This document shows positions 46,623-57,480 of a stretch of DNA of 64,000 bases, piece by piece. The stretch's first letter is position 1; each line of letters opens with the position of its first letter. Origin of the DNA: Fasciola hepatica (Eukaryota > Platyhelminthes > Trematoda > Plagiorchiida > Fasciolidae). The DNA lies in contig CANUEZ040000183.1 in NCBI GenBank assembly GCA_948099385.1, forward strand, positions 1,984,001-2,048,000, written 5' to 3'. The translations under genes were made by a program, and so were the position numbers. Below the pieces are notes generated by a model that saw only the letters and a list, made by a program, of their open reading frames with translations, had not been told where the DNA came from and made no database searches.

Positions 46623-47416
46623 ATGAAAGCAACTTCGATGTTTGAAAGATCAAACATTGATTTCAAGGGGCCGCTTCACTCAATATCCAAATTTCGGTAC
46701 TTATTAATTACCACAGACGAGTACTCCAGGTCCCCGTTTGCTTATGCTTGCTCAGACCTGTCGACCGACACAATCATCCGTTGCCTTTCTCAGTTGTTTT
46801 CGGTATGCCGTCCTACATCCATTCAGACGGGGGTTGTTCTTACTTTTCTGAAGAACTAAAGAACTTCCTCCACCGCAAGAATATCGTAACCAGCAGAACA
46901 ACGGCCTATAATCCTCAGTCAAACGGACAAGTCAAGATACTCAATGGAACCCTCTGGAGAACCATTGTTCTTGCAGCCCAGTCAAGAGGGCTACTATGTA
47001 CCCAGTGGGAGGATGTTCTTCCCGAGGCACTTCACTCCATCAGGTCACTACTGTGCACTGCAGCAAATGAAACACCACATGAACGATTATTTACTTATCA
47101 CCGTAAATTAACCCCAGGGGTCTCAATACCTACCTGGTTGAGTAGTACAGGATCGGTCTTGATGTGTAGTCCTGTGAGGCCAGCAAAATATGACCCCTTT
47201 GTCGACGAACTTCAACTGATTGAATGCAATCCAAAGTACGCTCATGTTCGTTTCCCCGCCGGAAGGGAAGAAACTGTTTCTATACATCATTTGGCACCTA
47301 CAAGCCAAACCTCAGAATCACCAAGGGCCGTGGAAGTTGCCGAAAATCAACCTTCGACTCCAAATGATGACTGTCAGTTTTCACCCGACACCGTGTGTAA
47401 TCCCCTTGATGCATAA
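46623..47416 (+). pseudogene. Gypsy F integrase core and C-terminus
   Basis: Two overlapping frames (46623-46859 and 46748-47416) cover the core. The first catalytic Asp lies in SNIDFKGPL and the second in IHSDGGCSYF. The expected Glu after the NPQSNGQ block is Lys (GQVKILNG). The C-terminal part has KYDPFVDELQLIE and FPAGREETVSIHHLAP, like the GPY/F module. A one-base shift between the frames and the missing Glu mean it is inactive. Confidence 0.8.
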
Positions 47417-48413
47417 GAGTCTACAGACACCCCCTCTTCTCACACACCAATATCAGTCATACATTAACGAACCCAATAAACCCTTTAGTAAAAGCACAGC
47501 AGCGAGTCCGCCCTATAACCTGAGAATTAGGGAACTTTGAAACATCCTTGAGACAAACGTTCTCAATCGAACAACTCGCGGGGTAAATGTCATGCGTATT
47601 TACTATTTTCTCTCTACCTTGGTTTTATTATTGTTATTCTACCAAATTTCTGCTTTATCGTTTTCAGATAGCACCGTTCAGTTGTACGTCAAATGAAGCC
47701 TAAATTCTAGGCCTCCGTCTTCTGCCTGCCTCAAACATTCGCATTTCGTAACCATACACGTATCATATATCATCACCATCATCATCATCATCATCGTACA
47801 GCGTTAAACAGTAGGGCAAGCCCCACTGACCACTGCCTTTCTCACCATGTTGAACGCTGAATTAGAAAGTATAAACATACAAGATGGACCTACACAGGTC
47901 GGAAAAGAAAAGAATGCCCTAACAGCCATCACACGGAATACACAGTCTAACTGTACAAACACACATCGATCAATCATTCTGATTCGACAGAAAGTGATAA
48001 CACGATCGCCACTGTTCGCGGTTCGCAGCCATATCCTTCAGTGTCTCCAGCCAACTGGTAGACGGAACTTTTGGACCCCAACCACGAAGACGTGAAGCAC
48101 CTACTTTTCCCAAGTCTGCTGTACATTTTCTCACTCCTCGTTGTCAAGTCATCTGTTGACCTCCACGTGGTCTCTTCCACTCCCTAGGAGGAACGGAGAA
48201 TAGGACGCGATACGGTAGACGTGTGTTTGACATAAGTAACACATGCCCCAACCAACGAAGTCTACTAAGTTGGATACGCTGTGACAAAACATTCTCCGAA
48301 TGAGTACCCAATACTCGATTTCTGACCTCAGCATTGCCTACTCGGCTAACCCACCCGATCTTAGCGATACTACGTAAACATCGGTGGTCGAAAACCTCAA
48401 GACGACGAATAAC

Positions 48414-49130
48414 TTAAGCACGCAGACTCCAAGTTTCGCAACTATACAACAAAACTGAACGCACTGCGGCACAGTATACACGACCTTTCAACTTCAGTGA
48501 AATATCATGTCGCCGCCACAAGTGCTTCAGTCCACCGTAACCCGCTCGAGCCTTGGATATACGCGTGCTCACCTCTACTACTGTGCTCTTATCCGTCGTC
48601 ATGCCGATCCCGAGGTAGGTGAAGAGGTCGACAACTGTCAGCACCTCCCCATCGAGTATCAAGCTCGGAATCCTTGACGCCCAACCTTGTAACATCACTC
48701 TACACTGTGAAGGTGCAAAGCGCATGCCGAATGGAGTTACAGCTCTTGAGAGTCTATCTAGTGCACGTTGAACATGTTCCGTGGATTCGAACAAGCAGAC
48801 AACGTCGTCCGCGTAATCTAGGTCACACAGCTTTCCACTATTTCCTAGTTCGACGCCTACATCCTGAAGATTTTGCAGCGCACTCTCCATTATTTCGTCC
48901 ATGACGAAGCTGAAAAGGAATGGAGACATGGGGCATCCCTGTCGAACACCACTGGTCGTTTCGAACCGACTGGATAGTTCACCGTGAACTCTAATGCGGC
49001 CAGAAGTATGATAATACAATGGTCTCAGTAGGTTCACGAACTTCTGGGGCATACCTTTTCGATAAAGAGAACTGAAAAGCGCTGCTCGATCAACTGAATC
49101 GAAGGCGCCTTCCAAGTCTAAGGAAACCAT
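48414..49130 (-). pseudogene. RTE copy 2 reverse transcriptase region
   Basis: A 238-codon frame with motif A SLDLEGAFDSVDR, motif B GVRQGCPMSPFLFSF, YADD and the thumb. It differs from copy 3 at very few residues. The fingers region lies upstream in a separate frame (49162-49437), so the RT is split by a frameshift as in copy 1. Confidence 0.8.
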
Positions 49131-49433
49131 TATTGTCGGTCGGCGGTGCGTGTGACGCGTTTCACGTAGTCGGCGAAGAGTAAAAATCTGGTCGATGCAT
49201 CCTCGACCTGGGAGGAATCCAGCCTCCTGTTCGCGGGTATTCCTCTAACGAGCTGGTGTCAGACTGCACAGAAAATACTTTGGTGACGATCGCAATTAAG
49301 CTAATCCCACGATGGTTACTACAATCGTTGCGCATTCCCTTCTTGAAGATAGGAACAACCAATGACTCACTCCATATTAACGGAATATGCTCCGCGTTCC
49401 AAATGTCACGGAACAAAGTGGTAAGTGATTTTG

Positions 49434-50189
49434 TCAAAACATTTCCACCCAGTTTGAAAAGAACTGGGGAAAATCGTCGGGACCTGCCGCTTTCCCTCGC
49501 CTTAGTAATCGAATGCTAGACTCCACTTCCACTTCCGATGGGGGCTCAAGTGATACCACCCAGGGAGTCACCGTTGTTGACACAGGAGTAACTACATTAG
49601 CGCGCGACCAGCTAAACTGTTTCTTGAAGTATCCGGCCCAACGGTCAGGCCTTTGCTGATCGCCTAGGATAGGCTCTCCATTTCTATCGAAAATCGTTTC
49701 ACTGACCTGGATGCGCCGTCCACCGGTGTCACGAATAAGTTTGAACAGTCTTACGCAACAGACATCAATCTTCAGAGAGTTCATTGTAAGGGCTAGACAC
49801 GTCTGCTGACCGACCTGCATGAGTGTACGCACGTTGAAGGAGCCGAGATTCAGAGGCTGACGAGGCCTGAGAAAATGTGAGTTACCAGACAGAGGATTAT
49901 TCCCGATACTATTTGACAGTGAATCGTTGCGAGTATCGACCGTGTCATCAGTGGGAGCATTATGGGTGGATAGATGGGGCAAAGAGGGGTGATTAGGGAC
50001 AGAAGACAAAGGTTGAGTATGAGAGAGGGAACTCTGAGCAGTAGCCCACTTATCACTACCCAACCTTCGCCATGCAATAGACAGTGCGGTCCTGATTATC
50101 CTGCGCGACGACCGATGCAGTATGAAATTCTTTGTATTCGTGCAATTCGTGGGAGATGTTAGACGGGTACTGCTAGAGTGTCCAGTCAC
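49434..50189 (-). pseudogene. RTE copy 2 chimeric frame across the deletion
   Basis: A 251-codon frame fuses the N-terminal leader and first endonuclease block (SFNVRTLMQVGQQ, SLKIDVCC) directly to the linker before RT (VRLFKLIRDTGGRR, RGKAAGPDDFPQ). The catalytic endonuclease blocks (GDFN, SDH) are absent. It shows that the internal deletion kept an open frame, though no function follows from that. Confidence 0.7.
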
Positions 50190-50505
50190 AAAGCAGGAGA
50201 ACGATTAGGGTCCTCATCCAAAGCCTTTAGTTCTAACAAGAACCTATCCTCAAGGTAGCGGGATGGCTTAGTGGAAGCTAATTTGCTTGAATCAATTATT
50301 CTTCCACTAATTTTACCGACTGAGTTGCAGCTCAGATCGACTGTCAACCTGGAACATCAGGAGACTGGACTTTGTCTAGCCTCTACCTATTGACACGTCA
50401 GCCATGACTGTATCTCCGGTTTAGGGAAGCCATCCTCTATAGCCCTTTGGGTCATAGAGGTACGCAAGCCATGACACCACGTCAAGGGACAGTCTCGTCG
50501 TGATC

Positions 50506-50506
<1 letters not shown>

Positions 50507-50552
<46 letters not shown>

Positions 50553-50705
50553 CACCGACTTAAAATCAAGCATGGTGCCAACGCAACAACATTTACGAAA
50601 AAATGGAACGGTGAGTAGAACATAGTAAAAGAGACATTAAGTAAAAAAAAATGCTGACTTTCTTTTTTCACCGTACACTTTTTTATGTATTTTGTCACTG
50701 GTTAT
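50507..50705 (-). repeat. Dispersed repeat with (TA)n tail, family R4, copy 2
   Basis: Reverse-complement partner of 19146-19348. The TA tract (50507-50550) lies directly against the 5' end of RTE copy 2. Confidence 0.5.
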
Positions 50706-50819
50706 TGTGATTATGGGGCACCAGAGTTCGACAGACAGGCCATACAGCATTCGTGCGACTGACTGCTATCCTGAGTCATGTTTCCCAATGTCTCTATCTA
50801 GTGACAGTCCTCGTACCTC

Positions 50820-51210
50820 GGGACCCAACCAAGAAGGCGGGAAGCTTCAACCGAAGCCAGTGCTGACGCTAGCTTCTCCGTAGCTCTTTGACGTTAGTAG
50901 CAAACTACCAATCTGAGATGATATCACCGAGGTTATAAACAAGCCGAAGAATCGGAAAGCCCATGGAAAATATGGCATCGGACCGGATATATTTAAATCA
51001 TATCTTTCGATAATGCTCGATCCATTGTACCCCGTTCTGTTCAACCTGGAAAAACGAACCATTCCCAGCACATTGGAGAACTTCAGTATTATTCCCTCTT
51101 TCAAAGAAAGGCAACAGAACTGTGCGCGCAAACTACCGTGGCATCAGTTTAGTCGACGTGACTGCCAAATATTCTCCGTGCTTTTGCTGAACCACCTCTC
51201 AGCGGGGCGG
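50820..51210 (+). mobile_element. LINE RT fragment
   Basis: Plus-strand frames contain NKPKNRKAHGKYGI-like and PDIF blocks followed by TIPSTLENFSIIPSF and ANYRGISLVDVTAK (about 51120-51180), the conserved fingers of RTE-type RT. It stops at about 51210, where the tail of RTE copy 4 begins in the other orientation. Confidence 0.5.
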
Positions 51211-52140
51211 AGCGCTAGCACACGTTCAGTTCAGTTCAGTTCAATTCAGTTTATTCAATCATTAACCTCGCACTTCTGTGTTCTGGTTTTGGTTGCTACT
51301 TTCCGGCATCGTCCAGTAAGGGGCGAAAAGAATAAAAGCATAGTGATAAAGATCCAAAAAAGTCAAAGTATCAGGCGGAAGTTAAGAGGATATGGGAAGA
51401 GTCCGAATGCAACTACGCCACTGACCGCGACACCTAGCTATATCACTTATTGTCTCCAACTATTTGGTAGGCAGATCACGTGGACCCCAACCTGAAAGTA
51501 TAACACGTCCTACGTAGCCAAGTCCACTGTTCAAGGTCTTCATATCTTTTGCCATGTCATGGACTGACCACCTCCACCTACCTTTTAATCACTACCTGCC
51601 TCAGAGGATAACGTACGCCAACGAAGTCTAGAGGTGAGCATGCGTAACACATGTCCCAACCACCTTAACCTGGTTAGATTTAGTACTTGATCCACAGACT
51701 GACCTCTGGTTCACAACACCTTACGCCTAACCTCAGCATTGCTCATACGGTGTTCCCACCATACTCGGGCAATGCGACGAAGATATCAGTGCTCGAACAC
51801 TGACAGACTCCGCCTATCTTCTGCCCTCAACGGCCATCTTTCTGAACCGTATGAAAAAACGGACCTGACCACCGCAGTGTACACTCTACCCTTAACAGAC
51901 AATCGAAGGTCATGCCGGCGCCACAGATGACGGACGTTGGCAAAAGGCAAACGCGCCCTCTCTATACGCGATGACAATTCATCCGACATCCGTCCACCCG
52001 GTGAGATGTAACTTCCAAGGTAACAAAATTTATCTGCTTCAGCTTGAGCTTCCCTGCCAAGAAGAAGTTTTTTGTTGAAACAACCAAGTCCTGCAGCAGC
52101 ATTCTGTACTTTGAAGGTGCAAAACGCATCCCAAACATTG

Positions 52141-52943
52141 CTACACTGTTGTTAAGGATATCAGAAGAACAACACCATCCGCGTATTCAAAGTCAGACAG
52201 TTTACTGCCTGGACAAAAATTGACGCCGCTATTCTCACACGAGGATAGGGCTATTTTAAGAATCAATTCAATCACAAAACTGAAAAGGAAGGGTGAAAGA
52301 GAGCGACCCTGAAGAACACCACTTTTCGTGATGAACTCAGGTGAAAAATCGCCGTAAGCACGAATTCGGCTTCGGCTGTTTGCATGCACGCGTTGGAAAA
52401 GAGAAATGAACGTATCTGATACACTCTTCAATGAGAGGCAACGCCAGAGAACTGCGTAATCGACTGAGGCAAATGCCGCTTTCAGATCAAGAAAGACACA
52501 GATTGTGGGCCTACGACGGATGTGTCTGTGCTCCAAGGTTTTTTTGAAAAGTGAAGATGTGGTCGATACAACCCCTACCAGGTCTGAAACCGGCTTGATT
52601 CTCACGCGTACACATTTCGCGGGCACCGGACAATCGGGAGAATAAGACCGGTGGGCAGTTTAGACGCGATACTTACCAGGCTAATTCCTCTGTGGTTTTC
52701 ACAAGAGGACCTGACGCGTTTCCTGTAAATCGGCACAATCACCAAATCACACCATACCCTGGGAATCTGCTCACTATCCCAATTGATACTGAGGAGTTTT
52801 GTTAACTCCGAAACCAAAGCTTCGCCTTCATCGTCGAAAAAAGATTGAGATAACCCATCCGGTCCAGCCGCTTTATACCTTTTCCAGTAAACTATCTTCC
52901 GCATAAGCTCCATCTCTGATAAAGGAGCGATATCCACCTGCAT
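52141..52943 (-). pseudogene. RTE copy 4 reverse transcriptase region
   Basis: The frames at 52602-52943 (KAAGPDGLSQ, CENHRGISLVSIASK) and 52141-52626 (motif A FLDLKAAFASVDYA, motif B GVLQGRSLSPFLFSF) cover the RT. The catalytic loop reads EYADGVV, so the second Asp of YADD is lost. A frameshift near 52610 separates the halves. Confidence 0.8.
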
Positions 52944-53657
52944 CGTTCCGTTGGCAGGTATATCTGGAAGGTCCAGTATTGAGTTGTGTCAACTGAATTG
53001 TTCCATAAAGAGCTCCGTCTAACGCCCCAGACGACGTCCCTGAGAGTGAGTCAGTGAGCCGTCGGATTCCGTAATTAACTCATTCACATCAGACTTTCGT
53101 GGACCGGTGCCTTTATTCAAATGGAAAAGGTTGCCAGTATTGCCAATGGACGCAGCCTTTTCCATTTTATTACATTTCGCAACACACCACTTCTCACGGT
53201 CATTTCTCCGGCCCCCAGTCAGTTGGCGTCTCGGGGATTTACGCACCTCATTGAATGTGGCATCCGGAGGGACGTCGGATCTGAGAGCATCCAACAAAGC
53301 AACTGATATCGAAGATATCCATCGTTTGTGAGATCGACTTGAACTAGAGTCTTAAATGGCATTCGAAGCGACAAACAAGGCATCCTTGATCTGTTTCTAG
53401 CGTTCACTTGGATCCTGGACATCCGGCTGCATCGACAACCATGTAGACAGCTCTGTCTGGAAACTGTTGCTGGTTATGCTCTAAAAGAAACTGCACGCGA
53501 CGTGTGGCATTTACGTTCGTGCGTCCGCAGATGAGACGTAAACGGAAGCGAACACGTACCAAAGCGTGATCTGAGTCCATAGGCGTAGACCAAAATGATC
53601 GACAATCTTCAACTGATCCACGCCAGCGATGACCAATCACAATATGGTCAATCTGAG

Positions 53658-54251
53658 TCAAACGCTGTGAAGACGAAAGAGGACGCTATGTGAGTCTATG
53701 CTGCTTCTTGTGGCAGAAGTTCGTACTTGCCAGAAACAATCTGTGATCACAACACAGCTGAATGAGACGATCGCCGTTATCGGTACGATCGGCTGGGTAC
53801 CATTGGGACCTCCGATGTGCCTTTCGGAATCTCCCAAAAGGCCAACTTGGGCATTGAAATCCCCAGTAATGACCACCACGTCCGTTGAACGTGCGCTTCG
53901 AAGTAGCTGAAACAAATCCTGATAAAATTCGTCCTTGGTCTCAGATGAACTGCAGTCAGTCGGCGCATACACAGACACGACGAACAAGCATCGACGCTTC
54001 AGTTTGTTGTTGTTGACACGAATAGAACCACCCAACCGAACTTCACACAAACGACTACTGACTGGAATCCAGTCGAGCAGTGCACGCTCGGCTTTCATGC
54101 TCAGAGCAATCCCAATGCCATTCTGATCACGAGATCTAGATACAGAATCGTCCGAAACACGAAGAGTGAAGAGAGAGACTGAGGTTGTCTCTGGGGTGCG
54201 AAGATTGATCACAGAAGTGGGGTCTTGTATGCATATTTCGGAAAACAGCAT
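53658..54251 (-). pseudogene. RTE copy 4 endonuclease region
   Basis: A 197-codon frame with FSEICIQDPTSV (here the Glu lost in copies 1 and 3 is kept), an NGIGIALSMKAE block, SVYAPTDCSS and ITGDFNAQVGLLG. The SDHALVRVRF block follows in the next frame (53404-53661). The start of the domain (FNVR block) is in another frame near 54320. Confidence 0.75.
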
Positions 54252-54964
54252 AAATCTCTTTTATAAGTGTCAAGAGTTTTAGCGAGGGCAGTCTGTTACC
54301 ATACCTGACATTGTGGGCGGACGTTAAAGGCAGTCAAGTGAACATTTAGGCTTAAGAAGTGCATCTGATTTGCACCTAACTCCTGAACTACTGCTTCCAA
54401 CAAAGCCGCAATTATCCGTGGCGTTTTGCATCGATCTTAAATTAAAGGAAGGAAAATTGGTAGAGCCTGTTACAGGAAATATACTGAAGGCTTGAGGGCG
54501 GATCATACTTCGCGAGTGCCCGAACCGCAGAAGAGGTCTTTCTTTGAGAACCCTAACCGGAGCCTTTGACTCAAAACTCTCACCCACAAGGCAGTGAGAC
54601 GTTAATCCAGCACGGGAACGTGATCGAAGCACCTGTGAAGGAACTTCTGATCTGTCTCCTGAGACCTGATTACTGCATGCGTTTTGTCTTGTCTTCCATG
54701 GTGCTTTGTTATCGATCCGCTTTTTTTGGATTCAGTCCTTAGCCCCATGCACCCAATCGAGCAAGCGGAACGTTGACGGAGCAGCATCCTTAGGTTTGGG
54801 GGATGCCCAGCTAAGGTGAGTGATAGCTCCCTAGTGCACTGCGATGACTTTTCCCACCGTCGAGAGAAACCCCAGGTACTCCAGTCTTATGTCCATCTAG
54901 TGGAGGTTTTTAGATCGGTAAACTGTTTCTCTCCATGTTTATTTGCTGGAGCGTCCTCTCCAGG

Positions 54965-55142
54965 GGCATAGTGGTTAGAACCAGATGTTGCCTATCAACT
55001 GGTTCTGAGACTGGACTTCGTCTGACCTCTACCCATTGACCTGTCAGCCATGATTGCATCTCCGGCTTAAGGAAGCCATCCTGCATAGCTCTTTGGGTCA
55101 CGGAGGCACGCAATTCATCACATCATGCCAAGGTGCAGTCTC
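54965..55142 (-). other. RTE copy 4 5' structured region, HDV-ribozyme-like pairing order
   Basis: Pairings on the minus strand are GAGACTG (55136-55142) with CAGTCTC (55007-55013), GGCATGATG (55121-55129) with CACTATGCC (54965-54973), and the hairpin AGAACCAG/CTGGTTCT (54977-54984 with 54999-55006). The order is P1, P2, P1', P4, P2', with CTAAC between P4 and P2'. This is the nested order of HDV-like ribozymes, but about 108 bases stand where a short P3 hairpin is expected. Confidence 0.3.
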
Positions 55143-55194
55143 GTCGTCGCGCACGCGCCCCAATCAAGGGGGCTTCCGCGGTGGTTAAGGGTGC

Positions 55195-55920
55195 GTGAAC
55201 GAAGTACTCAGCTTCTACAGAGTATCAGAACATCGGTACTGGTTTCAGCAACCTGCTGCGGCTTGTTTTATTGATTTCCGGGATGCCAGGATTGCGTTTC
55301 TCCTGTTTTGCATTGCACCCTGGGCACGACACGAAATCAGTCTCCGGACCAAAGTTCGCCCCAAAGTCCTTGCAGACCCTTGTCCGTCCAATACTGACTT
55401 ACGGTTGCGAGACGTGGCCACTCTGCTTTGTTTTGTTTAGACAACCATTAACCATGCCCTGGGTGCTGTGGCCTCAGTTGATATCCTCTAGCGGAAATCT
55501 CAACAGGAAATAATGAAGGAGAAAAGAGTATGAAAGGAGTAAGAGGAGAACTATAATAATGGAATAAAGTCGACGAAAAAAGTTTGTGGATGCAAGAGCG
55601 CCACTGATCACGGCATCTAGCAATATACCCCGACATATCTAACCATCGAGTGGGAGAGTCTCTTATAAGGGGATTATTTTACGACGGAACTGAATTTCTC
55701 TGGTGCACCCTTCAACAAGAGGCAGCGCCAGAGAACTGTGCGGTCGACTGAGTGGAAGGCCGCTTTAAGACCAAGAAAAACGGACAGTGGGCCTACGGAA
55801 GGTGTGTCTGTGTTCTTACATTTTTCGAAGAATGAATATGTAGTCAATACAACCTCGACCAGGTCTGAACCCAGCATGATTGTCGCACGAGCACTGTTCG
55901 AAAAAAAATTATAGTCCTCG
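55195..55920. mobile_element. RTE relics on both strands
   Basis: On the plus strand, 55340-55435 keeps the end of an RTE protein (TLVRPILTYGCETWPL). On the minus strand, 55900-55674 keeps RT motif A (FLGLKAAFHSVDRTVLWRC). Between them lies a diverged copy of the ACCATGCCCTGGGTGC block seen at 40.25 and 42.6 kb. All are fragments of RTE subfamilies related to copy 4. Confidence 0.6.
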
Positions 55921-55939
55921 GATGGCGGCACCACAATCG

Positions 55940-56836
55940 AAGGTAAAATAAGTGTTGGAACAACTACACCAGGCTTTGGGTCATCCAGAGCAACATAAAA
56001 TGGACCATGCAGTGTCCCAGCGATACTGGTGGCCTCACCAACGGCGGTATGTGGCAAATTTTCGCAATCGATGTACGGACTGCATTCACAATAAGCCACT
56101 TCAAGTTTATAACAAAGCTCCCCTGAAAGCGATGATGGCCGGTTACCCGAAGAGGTTAGTCGGAATGGACATTGTGGGGCCCCTACCGGAGACACCTCGG
56201 CAGAATCGTTACATTCGCATCATAGTGGAATATTTCACTAAATGGTGCAAGGCGGTCTCATTGCCCTTTCTTGAAGCCGCGGTAGCAGCCCAGGCTGTGT
56301 TTGACTATTGGATAACCCGGTGGAGCGCCCCGGAACAACTGCACTCAGACAGAGGACCTTGCTTCGAAATTGCCGTCATGGCGGAATTATGTCAAATCTG
56401 CGGAATTCACAAGTCTCGCACCAGTGCCTAACACCCACAAGGGAACGGACAAACGGAGATGACCAACCGCTCCCTAAAAGCCCTTTTGAAAGCTTTCACG
56501 GACGAGGTAAGGACCCGAGAATGGGACTTGGCAATGGACAAGTGTTTACTCGCGTATCGAGCAACTGTGCACGCGTCGAATTACCAAATTTCATATGCCA
56601 TGGCAACAGGTCGCGAGCTTCGGTTATCTACGGATGTGGCCGTTCTGACCGCGGCTTCGAATCTTTTGCCAACCGATTTTGCTCGCTGGACGAAAAATCG
56701 TACTCAAAGTGCACGGATCCCCCAGTGTTGCGACAATAGGAGCGACAAGTTCCTTGAGCTTCAGTTCCTGTATCCATTCACTTACGGTTACCAGTTGGCG
56801 ACAGTGGGTCAGCACGTGCGCAGACCCATCAGTTAG
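55940..56836 (+). pseudogene. Gypsy integrase remnant E
   Basis: The frame at 55952-56431 has a zinc-binding N-terminus (LHQALGHPEQHKM, YWWPHQRRYV, CTDCIHNK), the first core Asp in VGMDIVGPL and the second in LHSDRGPCFE. After an in-frame TAA at 56429 the reading continues as HPQGNGQTEMTNRS with the catalytic Glu, then WDLAMDKCLLAYRATVHASN and a typical C-terminal approach to 56836. The D, D and E residues are all present, so the visible lesion is the single stop; the rest of the element is missing. No LTR seen. Confidence 0.8.
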
Positions 56837-56839
56837 GTT

Positions 56840-57480
56840 TAGGAGAAAGGAAGCGGAGATGGTAGATCAGATGATGAAGCAAAAATGATAAAGTCAAAAG
56901 TAATGAAGGAAGGTAGCGCATGGAGACATGGAGAGTGAAGGGAAAACCACGTATGCAGAGAACTGGCTACAGACGGAGAAGAACAAATGGACAAGTAGAA
57001 GAAAAGCAAACGGCAATATAAGGACAGAAGCTTCAAAGATGGACAGAATGGAAACCTAGTAAACACAAAATCTAGAGAATTATCACCAATCCGCGCAGTT
57101 GTCGGTCATTTTAGCCCATCATGGAACACTCGGGTCTATGCCCTGTCCAGCCGATACTTGAAATCAGTCTTGGTGTTTTGAAGTACTGTACGGGTTCGAG
57201 GCTTTCAGCCCGACTGTCCCGGTTCTCGGGGAAACCTCTGATCGTCTGTCGGATTTACCGAGCTGAAACGAGAGTAAAGGGAGGCGGGGGCGGGGCGGGG
57301 GCGGGGCGGGGCGGGGCCGCAAACCAAAACAAAATATACAAAACATCATGCAGTGTCTCACTAAGGACAGTGCCTTAAGCGGAATGGCGGTGCGACATTC
57401 ATAAACATAAAGCGGAATGGAAATGCAACGGAAGACATTTATTTCACTATTGTGATTTTGTTTTTTTATGGCCAAGGAAT
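56840..57480. other. Spacer with G-rich tract
   Basis: No gene. It contains a G-run array at 57279-57317 and the 3' untranslated part of the CR1 element on the minus strand (from about 57480 leftwards). Confidence 0.45.
57279..57317 (+). repeat. G-quadruplex-type G-run array
   Basis: Seven or more runs of three to five G separated by single bases, built from GGGGC/GGGGGC units. It lies in the 3' flank of a CR1 element, C-rich on the CR1 sense strand. Confidence 0.85.

Larger units (their letters stand above)
44113..47545 (+). mobile_element. Ty3/Gypsy remnant F: gag to integrase
   Basis: Pieces in full order on the plus strand: gag C-terminal part (44120-44525), zinc knuckles and protease (44573-45070), RT (45200-45860), RNase H (45890-46330), integrase zinc finger (about 46420-46600), core (46640-47000) and C-terminal end (to about 47415). 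Stops separate gag from the zinc knuckle (44525), the pre-RT linker from RT (45313) and RT from the thumb (45738), with frameshifts beyond. The 5' gag and 5' LTR are missing; a palindrome stands there. The 3' side runs into RTE copy 2. Confidence 0.85.
47771..50503 (-). mobile_element. RTE-type LINE, copy 2 (internally deleted)
   Basis: On the minus strand it starts with the shared 5' block (CACGACGAGACTG, 50490-50503) and ends with the (GAT)n tail at 47771-47795. Compared with copy 3 about 1.1 kb is missing between the endonuclease N-terminus and the RT linker; the join is near 49755. RT from 49130 to 48414 is nearly identical to copy 3, including the GIGMTTDKST variant, with YADD intact. 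The deletion removes nearly all the endonuclease. Confidence 0.85.
51225..55148 (-). mobile_element. RTE-type LINE, copy 4 (divergent subfamily, full-length-sized)
   Basis: On the minus strand the 5' end (CGACGAGACTG, 55136-55146) matches the start of copies 1-3. Endonuclease (about 54350-53400), linker (53297-53019), RT (52943-52141), thumb and C-terminus (51989-51786) and a pentanucleotide tail of AACTG units at 51225-51250 follow. The protein is clearly diverged from copies 1-3 and the tail unit differs (AACTG instead of GAT), so it is a separate subfamily. Many stops and shifts. Confidence 0.8.
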
